In this document: in pieces, positions 56,394 through 63,610 of the stretch
How the letters are laid out: each line of letters opens with the position of its first letter
How positions within the stretch are numbered: position 1 is the first letter of the stretch
Assembly (NCBI GenBank): GCA_033875255.1
Contig: JAWZSN010000007.1
Location: 124,001 to 188,000 of the forward strand
Source: Marinimicrococcus sp033875255
GTDB taxonomy: Bacteria > Pseudomonadota > Alphaproteobacteria > Geminicoccales > Geminicoccaceae
Direction: 5' to 3'
Length of the DNA stretch: 64,000 nucleotides
The notes under the pieces: model-generated
What the model was told of the DNA's origin: nothing
Databases searched by the model: none
The model's input: only the letters and a program-made list of their open reading frames with translations
Made by a program: the position numbers and the translations under genes

Positions 56394-57059
56394 ATGCTGC
56401 GCCTTTACTACCTCCCCTTGTGCCCGTTCTCCCGGAAGGTCCGGGTGGCCTTGCGCGAGAAGAACCTGGCCGCCGAGCTGATCGAGGTTCAGCCCTGGGC
56501 GGCCGGCGACGAGTTCTTGAACATGAACCCGGCCGGCGAGGTGCCGGTGCTGGTCGACGACGATCTCGTGGTCTGCGACAGCCAGGCCATCTGCGAGTAT
56601 CTCGAGGAGGCCTACCCGCAGACCACGCTTCTCGGACGCAGCCTCGAGCAGCGGGTGGAGACCCGCCGGCTGGTCGCGTGGTTCGATTCCAAGTTCGGCC
56701 GCGAGGTGACCGAGCCCTTGTGGCGCGAGAAGCTGGTCAAGCGCTGGAAGCGGGCCGGCTGGCCGAGCTCGGATGCGCTGCGCCGCGGTGCGGAGGCGAT
56801 CCGCTTCCATCTCGCCTATATCGATTTTCTCTACCAGCAGCGCAAATGGCTGGCCGGCGACGAGCTCAGCATGGCCGACGTGGTGGCGGCAGCGCACCTC
56901 TCGGTGCTCGACTATATGGACGACGTGCCCTGGAAGGGCTCGGCGGGGGCGCGCGACTGGTACGCCAAGATGAAGTCCCGGCCGAGCTTCCGGCCCATCC
57001 TCATGGACAGGGTGGCGGGCATCAAGCCGCCGGACCATTATGACAATCCGGATTTCTGA
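56394..57059 (+). CDS. Glutathione S-transferase family protein, FzlA-like
   Basis: 221 residues with GGAG before the ATG. N-terminal thioredoxin-like domain (LRLYYLPLCPFSRKVRVALRE, PAGEVPVLVDDD, CDSQAICEYLEEAYP, quoted in part) and an all-helical C-terminal domain. In many alphaproteobacteria a GST-fold protein of this length with a conserved C-terminal tail (here KPPDHYDNPDF) is FzlA, an essential FtsZ-binding division protein that has lost glutathione chemistry. The tail and the nearness to queG favour that reading, but I cannot prove it without an alignment; an ordinary GST is the alternative. Confidence 0.8.
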   Translation: MLRLYYLPLCPFSRKVRVALREKNLAAELIEVQPWAAGDEFLNMNPAGEVPVLVDDDLVVCDSQAICEYLEEAYPQTTLLGRSLEQRVETRRLVAWFDSKFGREVTEPLWREKLVKRWKRAGWPSSDALRRGAEAIRFHLAYIDFLYQQRKWLAGDELSMADVVAAAHLSVLDYMDDVPWKGSAGARDWYAKMKSRPSFRPILMDRVAGIKPPDHYDNPDF

Positions 57060-57073
57060 CCGGACGGACAGCC

Positions 57074-57448
57074 ATGCCTTCCCTGCGCTTTCGCCAGGGG
57101 CCGGTAGCCAGCCTGTTGTCGAGCGACCTGCCCGGCACCATCGCGTTCTATCGCGACCTTCTCGGTTTCGAGCTCACCGCCTGGGATCCCGATCCCGACC
57201 TGCCGAGCTGGATCCAGCTGCGCAACGGTGCGGTGGTGCTGCAGTTCTTCGCCGACGCGGCGGCCGGCGAGCCCTCGCTTACCGGCACGCTGCACCTATA
57301 TCCGGAAGACGGCGTGGTGAGCGCCGCCGAGGCCCTGCGGGGCCGCGTGATGTTTGCCGCCGAGCCCGAGATGATGCCTTACGGCCTTCTCGAATTCGCC
57401 CTTCTCGATCCCAATGGCTATCGCCTTGCCTTCTCCGAAGAATGCTGA
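57074..57448 (+). CDS. VOC family (glyoxalase/bleomycin-resistance fold) protein
   Basis: 124 residues. A single vicinal-oxygen-chelate module pair: FRQGPVASLLSSDLPGTIAFYRDLLGFEL at the start (given in part), WIQLRNGAVVLQFF, and the closing strand FALLDPNGYRLAFSEE. No clear full set of metal ligands is seen, so it may bind rather than convert a ligand. Its 3' end overlaps queG by 35 bases and it starts 15 bases after the GST-like gene, giving a four-gene string up to the epimerase. Confidence 0.87.
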   Translation: MPSLRFRQGPVASLLSSDLPGTIAFYRDLLGFELTAWDPDPDLPSWIQLRNGAVVLQFFADAAAGEPSLTGTLHLYPEDGVVSAAEALRGRVMFAAEPEMMPYGLLEFALLDPNGYRLAFSEEC

Positions 57449-58583
57449 CCCCGCAAGGCTCCTGGCAGCGCTGCGGACCCGGGCGCGCGAGATCGGCTTC
57501 GACGCGCTGGGCGTGACCCCGGCCGCGCTGCCCGGCACGGTAGCCGAGCGCTACCGGCAGTTCGTGGCGCTGGAGCGGCACGGCACCATGGACTGGCTGG
57601 CCCGCGAGCCCGAGCGCCGGTCCTCGCCGCAAGGCATGTGGCCCGAGGCCAGGACCGCCATCGTCTGCGCCGTCAACTACGCGCCGCCCGCCGACCCGCT
57701 GCCCGAGATGGACGAGGCGGAGGCCGGCTATATCTCGGTCTATGCCCGCAACCGCGACTATCACGACCTCATCAAGGGCCGCCTCAAGCAGCTCGCCGGC
57801 TGGCTCGCCGCACGCAGCGGCGCCCAGGTCAAGGTCTTCGTCGACACCGCGCCGTTGATGGAAAAGCCGCTGGCCGAGCAGGCCGGGCTCGGCTGGCAGG
57901 GCAAGCATACCAACGTGGTATCGCGCGAGTTCGGCTCCTGGCTGTTCCTGGGCGAGATCCTGACCGACATGGAGCTGCCGGCGGATCGGCCCGAGACGGA
58001 TCACTGCGGCCGCTGCCGGCGCTGCCTCGACGCCTGCCCGACCGGCGCCTTCCCCGCACCCCGGCAGCTCGATGCACGGCGCTGCATCAGCTACCTCACC
58101 ATCGAGCACAAGGAGCCGATCCCGCGCGAGCTGCGGCCGCTGATGGGCAGCCGCATCTATGGCTGCGACGACTGCCTTGCCGTGTGCCCGTGGAACAAGT
58201 TCGCCAAGGCGGGCCAGGAGCTGAAGCTCGCCGCCCGCGAGGATCTGGTGCGGCCGGGGCTGGCCGAGCTCGCCGCCCTGGACGACGCGGCCTTTCGCAC
58301 CCGCTTTGCCGGCTCGCCCATCAAGCGCATCGGCCGCGACCGGTTCGTCAGGAACGTTCTGGTCGCCATCGGCAACAGCGGCAGCCCCGCACTCCTCGCG
58401 GCGGCCGAGGCGCTGCTCGACGATCCGGCACCGGTGGTGCGCGGGGCCGCCGTCTGGGCCTGCGCGCGGCTCGCCGGCCGCGAACGCCTCACCCTGCTGC
58501 GCGGCGCCCGCGCCGCGGCCGAGGCGGACCGCGATGTGGCCGCCGAGTGGGCCGCGGCCCTTGGAGAGGAGATCGCCGCCTGA
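57414..58583 (+). CDS. queG: Epoxyqueuosine reductase QueG
   Basis: 389 residues. The N-terminal cobalamin-binding part includes GFDALGVTPAALPGTVAERY and WLAREPERRSSPQGMWPEA. Two [4Fe-4S] sites are encoded: CGRCRRCLDACPTGAF (about 198-213) and CDDCLAVCPWNKFA (about 251-264). A HEAT-like tail (about 310-389) recognises tRNA. QueG carries out the last step of queuosine synthesis, reducing epoxyqueuosine at the tRNA wobble position. Start and overlap with the VOC gene are as in related genomes; the epimerase gene overlaps its stop by one base. Confidence 0.96.
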   Translation: MAIALPSPKNADPARLLAALRTRAREIGFDALGVTPAALPGTVAERYRQFVALERHGTMDWLAREPERRSSPQGMWPEARTAIVCAVNYAPPADPLPEMDEAEAGYISVYARNRDYHDLIKGRLKQLAGWLAARSGAQVKVFVDTAPLMEKPLAEQAGLGWQGKHTNVVSREFGSWLFLGEILTDMELPADRPETDHCGRCRRCLDACPTGAFPAPRQLDARRCISYLTIEHKEPIPRELRPLMGSRIYGCDDCLAVCPWNKFAKAGQELKLAAREDLVRPGLAELAALDDAAFRTRFAGSPIKRIGRDRFVRNVLVAIGNSGSPALLAAAEALLDDPAPVVRGAAVWACARLAGRERLTLLRGARAAAEADRDVAAEWAAALGEEIAA

Positions 58584-59443
58584 TGCCCGTCCTGTTCTGT
58601 TTCGGCCTCGGCTATACCGCCCGGACGGTGGCGCGCCGCCTGCACGGCAAAGGCTGGGAGGTGCGCGGCACGACGCGCGATCCGGCGAAGGCGGCGAGGC
58701 TCGAGGCCAAGGGCTGGCGCGCCTTTCCCTTCGAGCGCGGCCAGCCTCTTGCCGATCCGGCCAGCGCCCTCGCGGGCGTCACCCACCTTCTGGTCTCCAT
58801 CGCCCCCGACGACGAGGGCGATCCGGTGCTGGCGGCGCACGGCGCCGATCTCGCGCGGCTGGCGACGCTGCAATGGGCCGGCTATCTCGGCACCACCGGC
58901 GTCTATGGCGACCGCGGCGGCGGCTGGGTCGACGAGGAGGACGAGCCCGCCCCCGGTCTGGGCCGCACCGCACGGCGGCTCGAGGCCGAGCGGGCGTGGC
59001 TCGCCTCGGGCCTGAAGGCGCACGTCTTCCGCCTCGCCGGCATCTACGGTCCCGGCCGCAACCAGATAGCGAGCCTGCGCAACGGCACCGCCCGGCGCAT
59101 CGTCAAGCCGGGCCAGCTGTTCTCGCGCATCCATGTGGAGGACATCGCCACCGTTCTCGAGGCCTCGATGGCCCGCCCCGACCCCGGCCGCGTCTACAAT
59201 GTCTGCGACGACGAGCCGGCCCCGCCCCAGGACCCGGTGGCCTTCGCTGCCGCCCTCCTGGGCGTCGAGCCGCCCCCCGAGCAGGACTTTGCGACCGCCG
59301 AGCTGTCGCCCATGGCGCGCAGCTTCTACGCCGACAATCGCCGGGTGCGGAACGCACGGATCAAGGAGGAGCTGGGCGTGCAGCTCGCGTTCCCGACCTA
59401 CCGGGAGGGCCTGCGGGCGCTGCTGGCGGCGGAGAGGACGTAG
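58583..59443 (+). CDS. NAD(P)-dependent epimerase/dehydratase-like SDR protein (YeeZ-like)
   Basis: 286 residues. An extended SDR with a degenerate cofactor loop: LFCFGLGYTARTVARRLHGKG replaces the usual GxxGxxG with GLGYTA, as in YeeZ-type proteins. Also seen are GYLGTTGVYGDRGGGWVDE, where the active-site region is, RLAGIYGPGRN, and VYNVCDDEPAPPQ. The canonical YxxxK pair is not obvious. Cotranscribed with queG (start overlaps its stop). Function unknown; sugar-nucleotide epimerase activity is not assured. Confidence 0.87.
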   Translation: MPVLFCFGLGYTARTVARRLHGKGWEVRGTTRDPAKAARLEAKGWRAFPFERGQPLADPASALAGVTHLLVSIAPDDEGDPVLAAHGADLARLATLQWAGYLGTTGVYGDRGGGWVDEEDEPAPGLGRTARRLEAERAWLASGLKAHVFRLAGIYGPGRNQIASLRNGTARRIVKPGQLFSRIHVEDIATVLEASMARPDPGRVYNVCDDEPAPPQDPVAFAAALLGVEPPPEQDFATAELSPMARSFYADNRRVRNARIKEELGVQLAFPTYREGLRALLAAERT

Positions 59444-59451
59444 CGCCCCGC

Positions 59452-60801
59452 CTACAGCATGCTTCCCACATCCGAGGCTGCCGTCGGATAGGCGCTGGGA
59501 TAGTCGCGCAGGTCGCAGGCCCTGAGGCCGCCGCGGATCGCTATGGCGAAGATGTTGACGAGATCGCCCGCGTCGGGGCCGAGGAGATGGGCGCCCAGGA
59601 TGCGGTCGGTGCCCTTCTCGACCAGAACCTTTGCGGCGGCATGGGTCTCGCCGGTCCGGCGGATCGAGAACCAGTCGCGCATGTCGCTGAACGTGCAGGT
59701 GACGTCGAGGCCCTGCTCGCGCGCCTCGCTCTCCAGCAGGCCGACACGGGCCAGGGACGGGATGGTGAAGACGGCGCTGGGCACGCCGGTATAGTCGGAC
59801 TTCTCGCGGTTGCCGGCGAGCAGGTTGGCGGCCACCACCTTGGCCTCAAGGCCCGCCACCGGGGTCAGCGGCGGTCCGCCCGCCAGCACGGCATCGCCGG
59901 CCGCATAGACCGCCGCGTTGCTCGTGCTCTGCAGGAACGCGTTGACCGCCACGCCTGTCTCGCCGCCCTCGATGCCGGCTTTCTCGAGGGCGAGATCGGC
60001 CAGCGCCGGCACCCGGCCGGCGCCGTGCACCACGAGGTCGGCCTCGAAGCTGCGCGTCGCTCCCTCCACGCTCGCTTTGACCTCGAATCCCTCGCCCGCG
60101 CGCTCGACGGATCGGGCCTCGGCATTCGAGTGGAAGGCGATGCCCAGCCGGCAGGTACGCTCCACCAGCATGTCGACCAGATCGGGATCGAAGGCGGGAA
60201 GCGGCCGGGGGCCGCTATTGAGCACGGTCACCTCGGCGCCGGCCCGGACGGCCAGATGGGCGAGCTCGAAGGAGACGTAGCCGCCGCCGACGAAGAGGAT
60301 GCGGCGCGGCAGGCGCTCCAGCTCCATGAACCTGTCGCTGGTGGTCAGCAGCTCGGCGCCGGGAAAGGGCAGCCGGCGCGGCTCGGCGCCGGCGGCGATG
60401 GCGCAGTGGCGAAAGCGCAGCCGCTCCTCGCCGACCTGCAGCGTCGTGCGGTCGAGGAAGCGCGCGCTGGCGTGGAACGTGGCGATGCCGGCATCCGCGA
60501 ACCGCCTCTCGCGGCCCGGCGGCACCGTCTCGGTAAAGCCGCGCTTGAACTCCATGAGCGCCGGCCAGTCGATCCGCAGGTCCCCGGCGACGACGCCCTT
60601 GCCCTCGAAGCGGCGCACCGCGTCGACGATCTCCGCCCCCCGGCGCAGCATCTTCTTGGGATCGCAGCCGCGCAGCGGGCAGGTCCCGCCATAGGGCAGC
60701 CGGTCGACCACCGCCACGCTCCACCCCGCCTCGCGGCAGCGCGTGGCGATGCCGGTGGCGGCCGTGCCGCTGCCGATGACGACGAGATCGAGCTCCTGCA
60801 T
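59452..60801 (-). CDS. Flavin disulfide reductase, MerA/glutathione-reductase-like
   Basis: 449 residues. FAD loop LDLVVIGSGTAATGIATRC, redox-active pair C41-x4-C46 in GGTCPLRGCDPKKMLRR, NAD(P) loop ILFVGGGYVSFELAHLA, AAGDAVLAGGPPLTPVA and the C-terminal dimer domain ending YPTAASDVGSML. It is closest to mercuric-reductase and glutathione-reductase relatives, but it lacks the N-terminal heavy-metal domain and the C-terminal vicinal Cys pair that MerA uses to take up Hg(II). It is the third gene of the merF-led operon, one base after the GDCCVxC gene, so a role in reducing Hg(II) or regenerating a thiol carrier is inferred. Confidence 0.9.
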   Translation of the reverse strand: MQELDLVVIGSGTAATGIATRCREAGWSVAVVDRLPYGGTCPLRGCDPKKMLRRGAEIVDAVRRFEGKGVVAGDLRIDWPALMEFKRGFTETVPPGRERRFADAGIATFHASARFLDRTTLQVGEERLRFRHCAIAAGAEPRRLPFPGAELLTTSDRFMELERLPRRILFVGGGYVSFELAHLAVRAGAEVTVLNSGPRPLPAFDPDLVDMLVERTCRLGIAFHSNAEARSVERAGEGFEVKASVEGATRSFEADLVVHGAGRVPALADLALEKAGIEGGETGVAVNAFLQSTSNAAVYAAGDAVLAGGPPLTPVAGLEAKVVAANLLAGNREKSDYTGVPSAVFTIPSLARVGLLESEAREQGLDVTCTFSDMRDWFSIRRTGETHAAAKVLVEKGTDRILGAHLLGPDAGDLVNIFAIAIRGGLRACDLRDYPSAYPTAASDVGSML

Positions 60802-60802
60802 C

Positions 60803-61057
60803 TCACTCCCCCTGCGGCCCTTCGCCGGGGCAACAGCCGGGGCGCGCACCGGGTTCCGGGGCGCAGCCGCCCTCCTGCACCGGCGGGCAGGGCACGCTGC
60901 CCCAGGAGCAGAACACGCAGCAATGGCCGGGCTTCGGCCGCAGCAGCGCGCCGCAGCCCTTGCAGTCGTAGAAGAACCGGCAGCTGTCGGTGGGCATGGT
61001 CTCGGCTTCGCGATGACCGCACTGCGGGCAGGTGATGGTCGAGCGCAGCTCACTCAT
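60803..61057 (-). CDS. GDCCVxC-domain small cysteine-rich protein
   Basis: 84 residues with 12 cysteines. The start has two CxxC pairs (TCPQCGHRE, DCKGCGALL) and the centre the family signature KPGHCCVFCSWGSVPCPPVQ, with His where GDCC has Asp. Some relatives carry selenocysteine in this motif; here all positions are Cys. The ATG overlaps the merF stop (ATGA) and the flavin reductase follows after one base. Known only from context beside mercury and arsenic genes; a soluble metal- or thiol-carrier between MerF and the reductase is inferred. Confidence 0.88.
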   Translation of the reverse strand: MSELRSTITCPQCGHREAETMPTDSCRFFYDCKGCGALLRPKPGHCCVFCSWGSVPCPPVQEGGCAPEPGARPGCCPGEGPQGE

Positions 61058-61260
61058 GGCCGCCGCCCCCTTCTCCACAAGGCATAGACCGTGATCCCGG
61101 CAAAGAGCCCCAGAGCCGGAAACAGCACGATGTCGAGCCACCCCACCAGCGCCGAGAAGCCCAGCGCCGCCAGCAGGAGGACGAGGATCGGCGTGAAGCA
61201 GCAGATCGCTGCCACGATGGTGCCGACGACGCCCACGCCCAGGAGGTTCCGGTCGTTCAT
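61054..61260 (-). CDS. merF: MerF-type mercury transport protein, short form
   Basis: 68 residues with two membrane helices: LLGVGVVGTIVAAICCFTP with the Hg-binding pair C20-C21, and FPALGLFAGITVYALW. Classic MerF is about 81 residues and carries a second Cys pair on its C-terminal cytoplasmic tail; here the protein stops at WRRGRRP, so that pair is missing. It moves Hg(II) across the inner membrane. First gene of the operon; its start codon lies only six bases beyond the -10 box, so the message is probably leaderless. Confidence 0.92.
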   Translation of the reverse strand: MNDRNLLGVGVVGTIVAAICCFTPILVLLLAALGFSALVGWLDIVLFPALGLFAGITVYALWRRGRRP

Positions 61261-61266
61261 GAAGCC

Positions 61267-61297
61267 ATGCTACGACCTGTAGCGGCTACAGGTGCAA
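61267..61297 (-). promoter_or_regulatory. MerR-controlled mer promoter and operator with 19-bp spacer
   Basis: On the minus strand TTGCAC (61292-61297), a 19-base spacer, and TAGCAT (61267-61272). The spacer holds the perfect dyad ACCTGTAG-3-CTACAGGT (61275-61293). An over-long 19-base spacer around a dyad is the hallmark of promoters that MerR activates by twisting DNA. Confidence 0.92.
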
Positions 61298-61313
61298 GGG
61301 ACGGAGAGAGGCG

Positions 61314-61706
61314 ATGCGCGACGGGCTGACGATCGGTGCCGTGGCGCGGCGCGGCGGCGTGTCGGTAGAGACCGTTCGCTACTACGAGCGGATCGGGCTG
61401 CTGCCGCCGCCGCCGCGCTCGGCGGGCGGCCACCGGCTCTACGGGGAGGAGGACGCGAGGCGCCTCGACTTCGTGCGGCGCGGCCGCGCGCTGGGCTTCG
61501 GGCTCGAGGAGATCCGTCGGCTCCTGCGGCTCGAGGCCGGCGGCTGCGGCGAGGCGCAGCTGCTGGCCCGCGAGCAGCTTGCGAGCCTGCGCCGGAAGAT
61601 GGCCGAGCTGCGGCGCATGGAGCGGGCCCTGGCCGGTGCCGCCGCCGGGTGCAGCGCAAGCCGTGCTGCCGGCTGTCCGCTTCTTCGGACCCTGTCGGGC
61701 GGGTAG
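61314..61706 (+). CDS. merR: MerR-family regulator, Hg(II)-responsive type
   Basis: 130 residues; GGAGAGAGG precedes the ATG. N-terminal winged helix (LTIGAVARRGGVSVETVRYY, RIGLLPPPPRSAGGHRLYG), long dimerisation helix and a metal loop. All three mercury ligands of MerR align: C78 in EAGGCGEAQ, C113 in AAGCSASRA and C121 in GCPLLRTL. It is divergent from merF and the operator dyad lies between them. It should repress itself and activate the mer operon on binding Hg(II). Confidence 0.93.
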   Translation: MRDGLTIGAVARRGGVSVETVRYYERIGLLPPPPRSAGGHRLYGEEDARRLDFVRRGRALGFGLEEIRRLLRLEAGGCGEAQLLAREQLASLRRKMAELRRMERALAGAAAGCSASRAAGCPLLRTLSGG

Positions 61707-61819
61707 CGCGGCTTTCTTGCTGGTCGCCGGCCGTCTGGCAGCGTCTGCCGGGCTCCTGCCGGAGAGGGGCCCCGCGTCGTCGGCAGAGCGCCCCCGTTCC
61801 CGGCAGGTCGGGAGCCTCC

Positions 61820-62608
61820 CTAACGCGCCGGCGCCGGATCGAGGCGCCAGAGGGCCTCGTCGCGCAGCCGCCCGGCCACCACCTCGGCTGCCGCGTCGAG
61901 CATCTTCTGGCCCTTCTCCGGCGTGGCGGCGCTGGGCACGCCCAGAGCACCGCTCTTGGTCTTGGCAGCGAAGCTCGACCAGACATGCAGGTCGCGCTCG
62001 GGGCCGGCCGACGCGTCGCGATTGTCCGGCGTGTCGGCCTCGGCCAGGCGGCTCGCGTCGACCAGCTCGGGGTGCAGCGCCATAATCATCGAGGTCTCGC
62101 CCTCGCAGGCGTGACGGATGCCGCTCTGCTTTTCCAGCAGCGCCGCCATCTCGGGGCGGGCCAGCAGCCAGTAGGTCGAGGCGGCGACGCGGATGCCCAG
62201 CTCGGCCGCCAGCTCGTCGGCGATGATGCGGATGGCGTTGGCGTTGCCGCCATGGCTGTTCATCAGCCAGACCCGCTTGAAGCCGTGCCGGGCGATCGAG
62301 CCGACGATGCCGCGGATGACCGCGCGGAACGTCGCGAAATCGAGCGAGATGGTGCCGCCGAACGGCATATGGTGCTCGGAGATCCCGCACCACACGCTCT
62401 CGGTCACCACCACCGGCCGCTGCGGCGCGGCGAGCCTTGCCGCCCGGCGCGCCACCTCACGGCCGAGGATGGTGTCGGTGCCCGTCGGCAGATGCGGCCC
62501 GTGCTGCTCCATGGCGGCCACCGGGACGATCACCACGGTCTCCTGCGTCGCCAGCTCGCGCAGCTCGTGCGCCTTGAGCGAGCCCCAGTCGACGACCGGC
62601 TCTGTCAT
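61820..62608 (-). CDS. Creatininase-family amidohydrolase
   Basis: 262 residues from the ATG with GGAGAGGGG upstream. Metal-binding motifs of the creatininase fold are complete: VAAMEQHGPHLPTGTDTIL (Glu, His, Asp), MNSHGGNANAIRIIADEL (His) and the catalytic region GIRHACEGETSMIMALHP (Glu). Members open cyclic amides or deformylate; examples are creatinine amidohydrolase and the riboflavin/F420 enzyme ArfB, and mycofactocin MftE. No partner genes for those pathways are seen, so the substrate is open. Confidence 0.92.
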   Translation of the reverse strand: MTEPVVDWGSLKAHELRELATQETVVIVPVAAMEQHGPHLPTGTDTILGREVARRAARLAAPQRPVVVTESVWCGISEHHMPFGGTISLDFATFRAVIRGIVGSIARHGFKRVWLMNSHGGNANAIRIIADELAAELGIRVAASTYWLLARPEMAALLEKQSGIRHACEGETSMIMALHPELVDASRLAEADTPDNRDASAGPERDLHVWSSFAAKTKSGALGVPSAATPEKGQKMLDAAAEVVAGRLRDEALWRLDPAPAR

Positions 62609-62749
62609 ATCCCCTCTCCTCCCTGGTCTCGGCTTTCCTGGCGCCGCTTCTAGAGCCGTTCTTGTCCTGCCGGAAGCGGGCGGCCGGGGGGGCTGCAATG
62701 CGTGACGGTCCCCGGAGACGACGCTGCGCCGCCGCGGTGCACGGCGCGC

Positions 62750-63514
62750 TTACCCTGCGGCCGCCGCCTGCTCCAGCACCCGCTCGACAGCGGCGGCCAG
62801 CCGGCGCAGGTCCGTGTCGCGGGACAGGCGGTGGTCGCCGTCCTTGATCAGCTCGACGGTGATGGCCTGGCTTTCCAGCCGCGCCGCCAGCTTCAGCGCG
62901 GTCTTCCAGGGCACGTCCGGGTCCTCCTGGCCCTGCAGCAGATGGACCGGGCAGCGCAGCGGGATCGGGCCCTCGAGCACACGATGGCGCCTGCCGTCCT
63001 CGAGCAGGCGGCGGGTGATCTTGAGCGGCTCGCCATAGGGCGAGGGCTCCTCGAGGAAGCCATTCTCCGCGAGCTGCGCGCGCTGCGTCTGGCTCAAACG
63101 CGCTTCCATCAGATCGGCGGTGAAATCCGGCGCGGCGGCGATGCCGACGATGCCTGCCAGCCGCTCCTGGCGGGCGAGCCCGGCCAGCACCGCCAGCCAG
63201 CCGCCCATGCTGGAGCCCACCAGCACGAAACGGCCCTGCACCACCCGGTCGAGCACCGCCAGCGTGTCGGCCAGCCAGTCGCCGATGCAGCCGTCCTCGA
63301 AGCGGCCGGTGGAGCTTCCGTGGCCGCGATAGTCGAAACGGGTGAAGGCACGCGCCTCGCGGCGGCACCAGTCCTCGAGAAAGAGCGCCTTGCTGCCCTC
63401 CATGTCGGAGCGCAGGCCGCACAGAAAGACGATCTCGGGGCCTTGGCCCTCGAGGCGTCGCCAGGCGATGGCGCCGCCCCCGGCGAGCGGCAGACGGGCT
63501 ATGTCGGAGGTCAT
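62750..63514 (-). CDS. Alpha/beta hydrolase (ABHD10-like acyl-thioesterase type)
   Basis: 254 residues from the ATG at 63514. Landmarks: VFLCGLRSDMEGSKALFLED near 30-50, FDYRGHGSSTGRFEDGCIGDW, nucleophile in VLVGSSMGGWLAVLAGLA (about Ser 100), acid in LQGQEDPDVPW, and the His in IKDGDHRLSRDTDL at the end. The LRSDMEGSKA stretch is shared with ABHD10-like thioesterases that remove fatty acyl groups from protein cysteines. That specificity in bacteria is inference. It is 141 bases upstream of the creatininase gene in the same orientation. Confidence 0.9.
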   Translation of the reverse strand: MTSDIARLPLAGGGAIAWRRLEGQGPEIVFLCGLRSDMEGSKALFLEDWCRREARAFTRFDYRGHGSSTGRFEDGCIGDWLADTLAVLDRVVQGRFVLVGSSMGGWLAVLAGLARQERLAGIVGIAAAPDFTADLMEARLSQTQRAQLAENGFLEEPSPYGEPLKITRRLLEDGRRHRVLEGPIPLRCPVHLLQGQEDPDVPWKTALKLAARLESQAITVELIKDGDHRLSRDTDLRRLAAAVERVLEQAAAAG

Positions 63515-63610
63515 GGGAGCGTCCTGACGGGGAACGGTGTCATCCTGCTTCTGTCGTGCTACATGCTGGCAGCAGCCTGCGCAGACAAGCCGGATCCGCG
63601 CCGCCCGGGC

